Position numbers and translations under genes: made by a program
Shown here: positions 14,861 to 16,495 of the stretch, piece after piece
How positions within the stretch are numbered: position 1 is the stretch's first letter
Layout: each line of letters begins with the position of its first letter
NCBI GenBank assembly: GCA_002345475.1
Contig: DDWC01000037.1
Span: forward strand, 1-16,495
DNA from: Firmicutes bacterium UBA2296
GTDB lineage: Bacteria > Bacillota > UBA994
Length of the DNA stretch: 16,495 nt
Reading direction: 5' to 3'
The notes under the pieces: generated by a model
Told to the model about the DNA's origin: nothing
What the model saw: only the letters and a program-made list of their open reading frames with translations
Database searches by the model: none

Positions 14861-14933
14861 GCGCATAGCGATTAGCGCTAAGTGCCCCTCCACCCTTCCA
14901 CTTTCCACTTTATGCTGACTGCTGCTCGCCCTC
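14861..14933. repeat. Degenerate heptad array reaching the APH-like gene stop
   Basis: Units from 14861 in steps of 7: GCGCATA, GCGATTA and others, then TTCCACT twice in succession (14896 and 14903), then CT-rich units up to the stop codon at 14934. The phase is shifted by two bases relative to the array ending at 14834; the short stretch between them shows no clear period. Together the two arrays fill most of the roughly 330-base gene-free gap 14602-14933. Confidence 0.65.
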
Positions 14934-15815
14934 CTACTCCACCCACCCAGGCACAAAACGGGTGAAGTTATCGTAGTCGGCGAGGATGACCTGGGCTCGG
15001 TCTTTCATGCCTTGCACTTCCTTGTCGCCAAACTGAGTGGCCCAGACGGCGGAGAAAAGGATGATGTCGGCCAGGTATAGGGCAAGGAGGCGGTAGAAAA
15101 GTTCTGGAGGCGGGCCGTCAAAATAACCTTCTATCTGTCCCCGGGTAAAGGGTATGCTCACCTCCCGGCTGAAATAGGCGGCCTTGTAAAACTCCTCCCA
15201 GGGGTCTCCGTAGTCCCAGCGGTTGAAGTCTATGACGCCAATTTCATGGTCTGGCGTCAGAATCAAGTTGCCGGGGTGGAAATCGCCGTGCTGTAGTACC
15301 TGCGGTCTGCCTTCCAGCAGGTGCAGGTTGGCCTCAATGTATGCCTTGGCGTGCTCCTGGCCAGGTATGTAAATGCCGGAGTCGTCATACCTGCTTTGAT
15401 GAATGCCGATTTTGCGACGCATGCGGGATCCCCACGGCTCTCTGTCCGCTGGCGCGTCTACAGTGTGCATGGTCTTCAACACCCGTCCGGCCTTAATGCC
15501 AAGGGCGTACTGCTCTGCTTCGCTGAGAGTGGGCAGTGCATCCTCTAAAGATTCACCTCTGACCCAGGAATAGACCGCATAGAAGGCATCACCATTGAGG
15601 CCGTGGTAGCGAGGCCTGGACATAATAACCCCAACCGCCGCGATCTGCTCCATAACACTGATTTCACGCTTCTTGTCGTCAGCTTCCTCGGCCATAGAAA
15701 GCCGAACCAGCAGCTCCTCGCCGCTCTGGCTGACTGCGTAGTACTTGCGATCCTTGGACCAGCCTTTCTCCACCGGTTCGATGCTCGCCCATGTTTCCGA
15801 CCCCGGCAATCCCAT
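14934..15815 (-). CDS. APH-fold phosphotransferase (aminoglycoside phosphotransferase family)
   Basis: 293 residues from the ATG at 15815. The kinase-like fold is clear: nucleotide lobe with EPVEKGWSKDRKYY (13-26), catalytic loop LQHGDFHPGNLIL with D178 and N183, and metal-binding VIDFNRWDYGDPWEEF with D196. Family members phosphorylate aminoglycosides, choline, methylthioribose or other small hydroxyl compounds; the substrate is not evident and resistance should not be assumed. Cytoplasmic. The ATG has no Shine-Dalgarno. In-frame upstream residues LNDRELLMGLPG look native, and GGGAG lies 9 bases before a CTG at 15836, so translation may really begin there. Confidence 0.88.
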   Translation of the reverse strand: MGLPGSETWASIEPVEKGWSKDRKYYAVSQSGEELLVRLSMAEEADDKKREISVMEQIAAVGVIMSRPRYHGLNGDAFYAVYSWVRGESLEDALPTLSEAEQYALGIKAGRVLKTMHTVDAPADREPWGSRMRRKIGIHQSRYDDSGIYIPGQEHAKAYIEANLHLLEGRPQVLQHGDFHPGNLILTPDHEIGVIDFNRWDYGDPWEEFYKAAYFSREVSIPFTRGQIEGYFDGPPPELFYRLLALYLADIILFSAVWATQFGDKEVQGMKDRAQVILADYDNFTRFVPGWVE

Positions 15816-15866
15816 AAGCAGTTCTCTGTCGTTCAGAAAGTATCTCTCCCTTCTCTGTCAGCAACG

Positions 15867-15890
15867 CGCCGCAGGCATATGCCTGCGGCG
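15867..15890. other. Perfect 24-bp palindrome
   Basis: Twelve bases (CGCCGCAGGCAT) are followed immediately by their exact reverse complement, with no spacer. It lies about 50 bases upstream of the APH-like ATG. It could form a GC-rich hairpin, but there is no T-run on either strand, so a dimeric-protein operator or a repeat element fits better than a terminator. Confidence 0.65.
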
Positions 15891-15902
15891 TTAGTGTATC
15901 GT

Positions 15903-15944
15903 GCATTGAGCATTGAGCAATCAGCCATCGGCATTCAGCTTAGA
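15903..15944. repeat. Degenerate heptad array, consensus GCATTGA
   Basis: Six 7-base units from 15903. The first two are identical (GCATTGA); the rest (GCAATCA, GCCATCG and so on) keep the leading GC and the spacing. It lies in the gap between the APH-like gene and the nucleotidyltransferase gene. Confidence 0.7.
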
Positions 15945-15990
15945 GCGCGAAAGGCTTCGGCACATGCCTGCGGTCTCCTGCCTGCAGAAC

Positions 15991-16018
15991 GCCGAATGCC
16001 GAGTGCTACTCACTAGCG
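15991..16018. repeat. Short heptad array, GCCGAAT type
   Basis: Units at 15991 (GCCGAAT), 15998 (GCCGAGT) and 16005, with a diverged one at 16012. Weak on its own, but it lies between two clear heptad arrays. Confidence 0.4.
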
Positions 16019-16026
16019 CCTCACGT

Positions 16027-16061
16027 CCAACGACCAACGTCTAACGCCTAACGTCTAACCC
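16027..16061. repeat. Heptad array, consensus CYAACGN
   Basis: Five units of exactly 7 bases from 16027: two CCAACGN, two CTAACGN, then CTAACCC. The drift from CCAACG to CTAACG to CTAACC is stepwise along the array. Confidence 0.75.
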
Positions 16062-16073
16062 CACGTCTCCCCC

Positions 16074-16108
16074 CTGGCGGCTGGAGGCTGGCGCCTGGCG
16101 GCTAAACC
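16074..16108. repeat. Heptad array, consensus CTGGCGG
   Basis: Units at 16074, 16081, 16088 and 16095 are CTGGCGG, CTGGAGG, CTGGCGC and CTGGCGG; a fifth (CTAAACC) returns to the type seen at 16027. It ends 4 bases before the stop of the nucleotidyltransferase gene (16113). The unit is the same as in the array at 1845-1879, 14 kb away. Confidence 0.75.
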
Positions 16109-16112
16109 TACC

Positions 16113-16427
16113 TTAACTCGCGGATTTGTCATAAACAATCCTCGCTTTTTGAAGAATAGAATAACCGTATTTACTCTCCAGTTCACGTGCCTGCTTCAAC
16201 GTAACAACGTCAACTGGCATGCCTGTAGCTGCTTCGAGATCTTGCACCATTGAGATGAACTCAAGCCCGATAGGCACAGATAACTCCACCAGAACGTCCA
16301 AATCACTCGCCTCACCAGGTGAGTGACCTGCAAATGATCCAAAGATGAAGGCGCGCCTAACCTGCGGATACTTCTGTCTCATGGTACTTCGGACTACCTC
16401 CGCCGCTTCTGCGAAATCGGAAATCAC
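16113..16427 (-). CDS. Minimal nucleotidyltransferase (MNT/MntA-like)
   Basis: 104 residues, the usual size of stand-alone MNT-fold proteins. The signature is complete: GS (30-31), SDLDVLVEL giving the first two catalytic acidic residues (D42, D44), and PVDVV with the third (D73). MntA-type proteins transfer nucleotides, typically AMP, to a HEPN ribonuclease partner and so act as antitoxins. No HEPN gene lies next to it inside the window: downstream are heptad repeats, and only 68 bases remain upstream. The GTG at 16427 has AGGAGG 8 bases upstream (16436-16441). A partner might lie beyond the right edge. The final 50 bases of the window show no clear gene. Confidence 0.88.
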   Translation of the reverse strand: MISDFAEAAEVVRSTMRQKYPQVRRAFIFGSFAGHSPGEASDLDVLVELSVPIGLEFISMVQDLEAATGMPVDVVTLKQARELESKYGYSILQKARIVYDKSAS

Positions 16428-16495
16428 ATGCCACCCCTCCTATCGTACCAGGTGGGCACAGCATGCTATACCGTTTAATTAATAGCCACCATTAC

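Noticed and set aside
14602..14933. tRNA or other structured RNA gene in the gene-poor gap
   Set aside because: No cloverleaf or conserved RNA motif seen; most of the gap is short tandem units.
15903..16108. CRISPR array
   Set aside because: Units are 7 bases, adjacent and degenerate; there are no 20-40 base direct repeats with unique spacers and no cas genes.

Overview
The window looks like a stretch of chromosome from an anaerobic, Gram-positive-type bacterium (Firmicutes, probably class Clostridia or a relative). The evidence is the strong AGGAGG-type ribosome binding sites, frequent GTG and TTG starts, a rubrerythrin, a VanW-family protein, a DUF4367-like fragment, and many lipoproteins and M20 amidohydrolases. 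The genus cannot be told from the sequence alone.

Layout. Positions 1-1785 (+) hold two tandem imidazolonepropionase-like amidohydrolases, the first cut by the window edge. They converge on a minus-strand block (5738-1881): an M20D amidohydrolase, an AbgA-like M20 amidohydrolase and a PatB/MalY-type C-S lyase/aminotransferase. A perfect bidirectional hairpin at 1798-1843 separates the two sides. Rubrerythrin (6353-5859, -) follows with its own consensus sigma-A promoter and terminator. A plus-strand group (6545-8469) encodes a small membrane protein with a zinc ribbon, a lipoprotein and a VanW-family protein. From 13177 down to 8558 (-) lies an accessory region of secreted or lipid-anchored proteins without clear families. 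Several of these are damaged: a frameshifted lipoprotein, a broken exported protein, an isolated DUF4367-like C-terminus and a decayed piece of an M20 gene. Part of this region is enclosed by 39-bp inverted repeats. Next come a second intact M20D amidohydrolase (14601-13432), an APH-fold kinase (14934-15815) and a MntA-like minimal nucleotidyltransferase (16113-16427), all on the minus strand.

Functional reading. Amide and peptide hydrolysis dominates: two amidohydrolases, three intact M20 enzymes and one M20 relic. The M20 - AbgA-like - PatB block could deacylate N-acyl amino acids and cleave the C-S bond of cysteine conjugates; this is an inference from family roles. 

The most unusual signal is non-coding. 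Several intergenic spaces are built of degenerate 7-bp tandem units. Each array has its own local consensus, and four of them run up to the stop codons of minus-strand genes (1881, 4569, 14934, 16113). No annotated gene or known terminator explains them; they resemble in style the heptanucleotide STRR repeats described in filamentous cyanobacteria.
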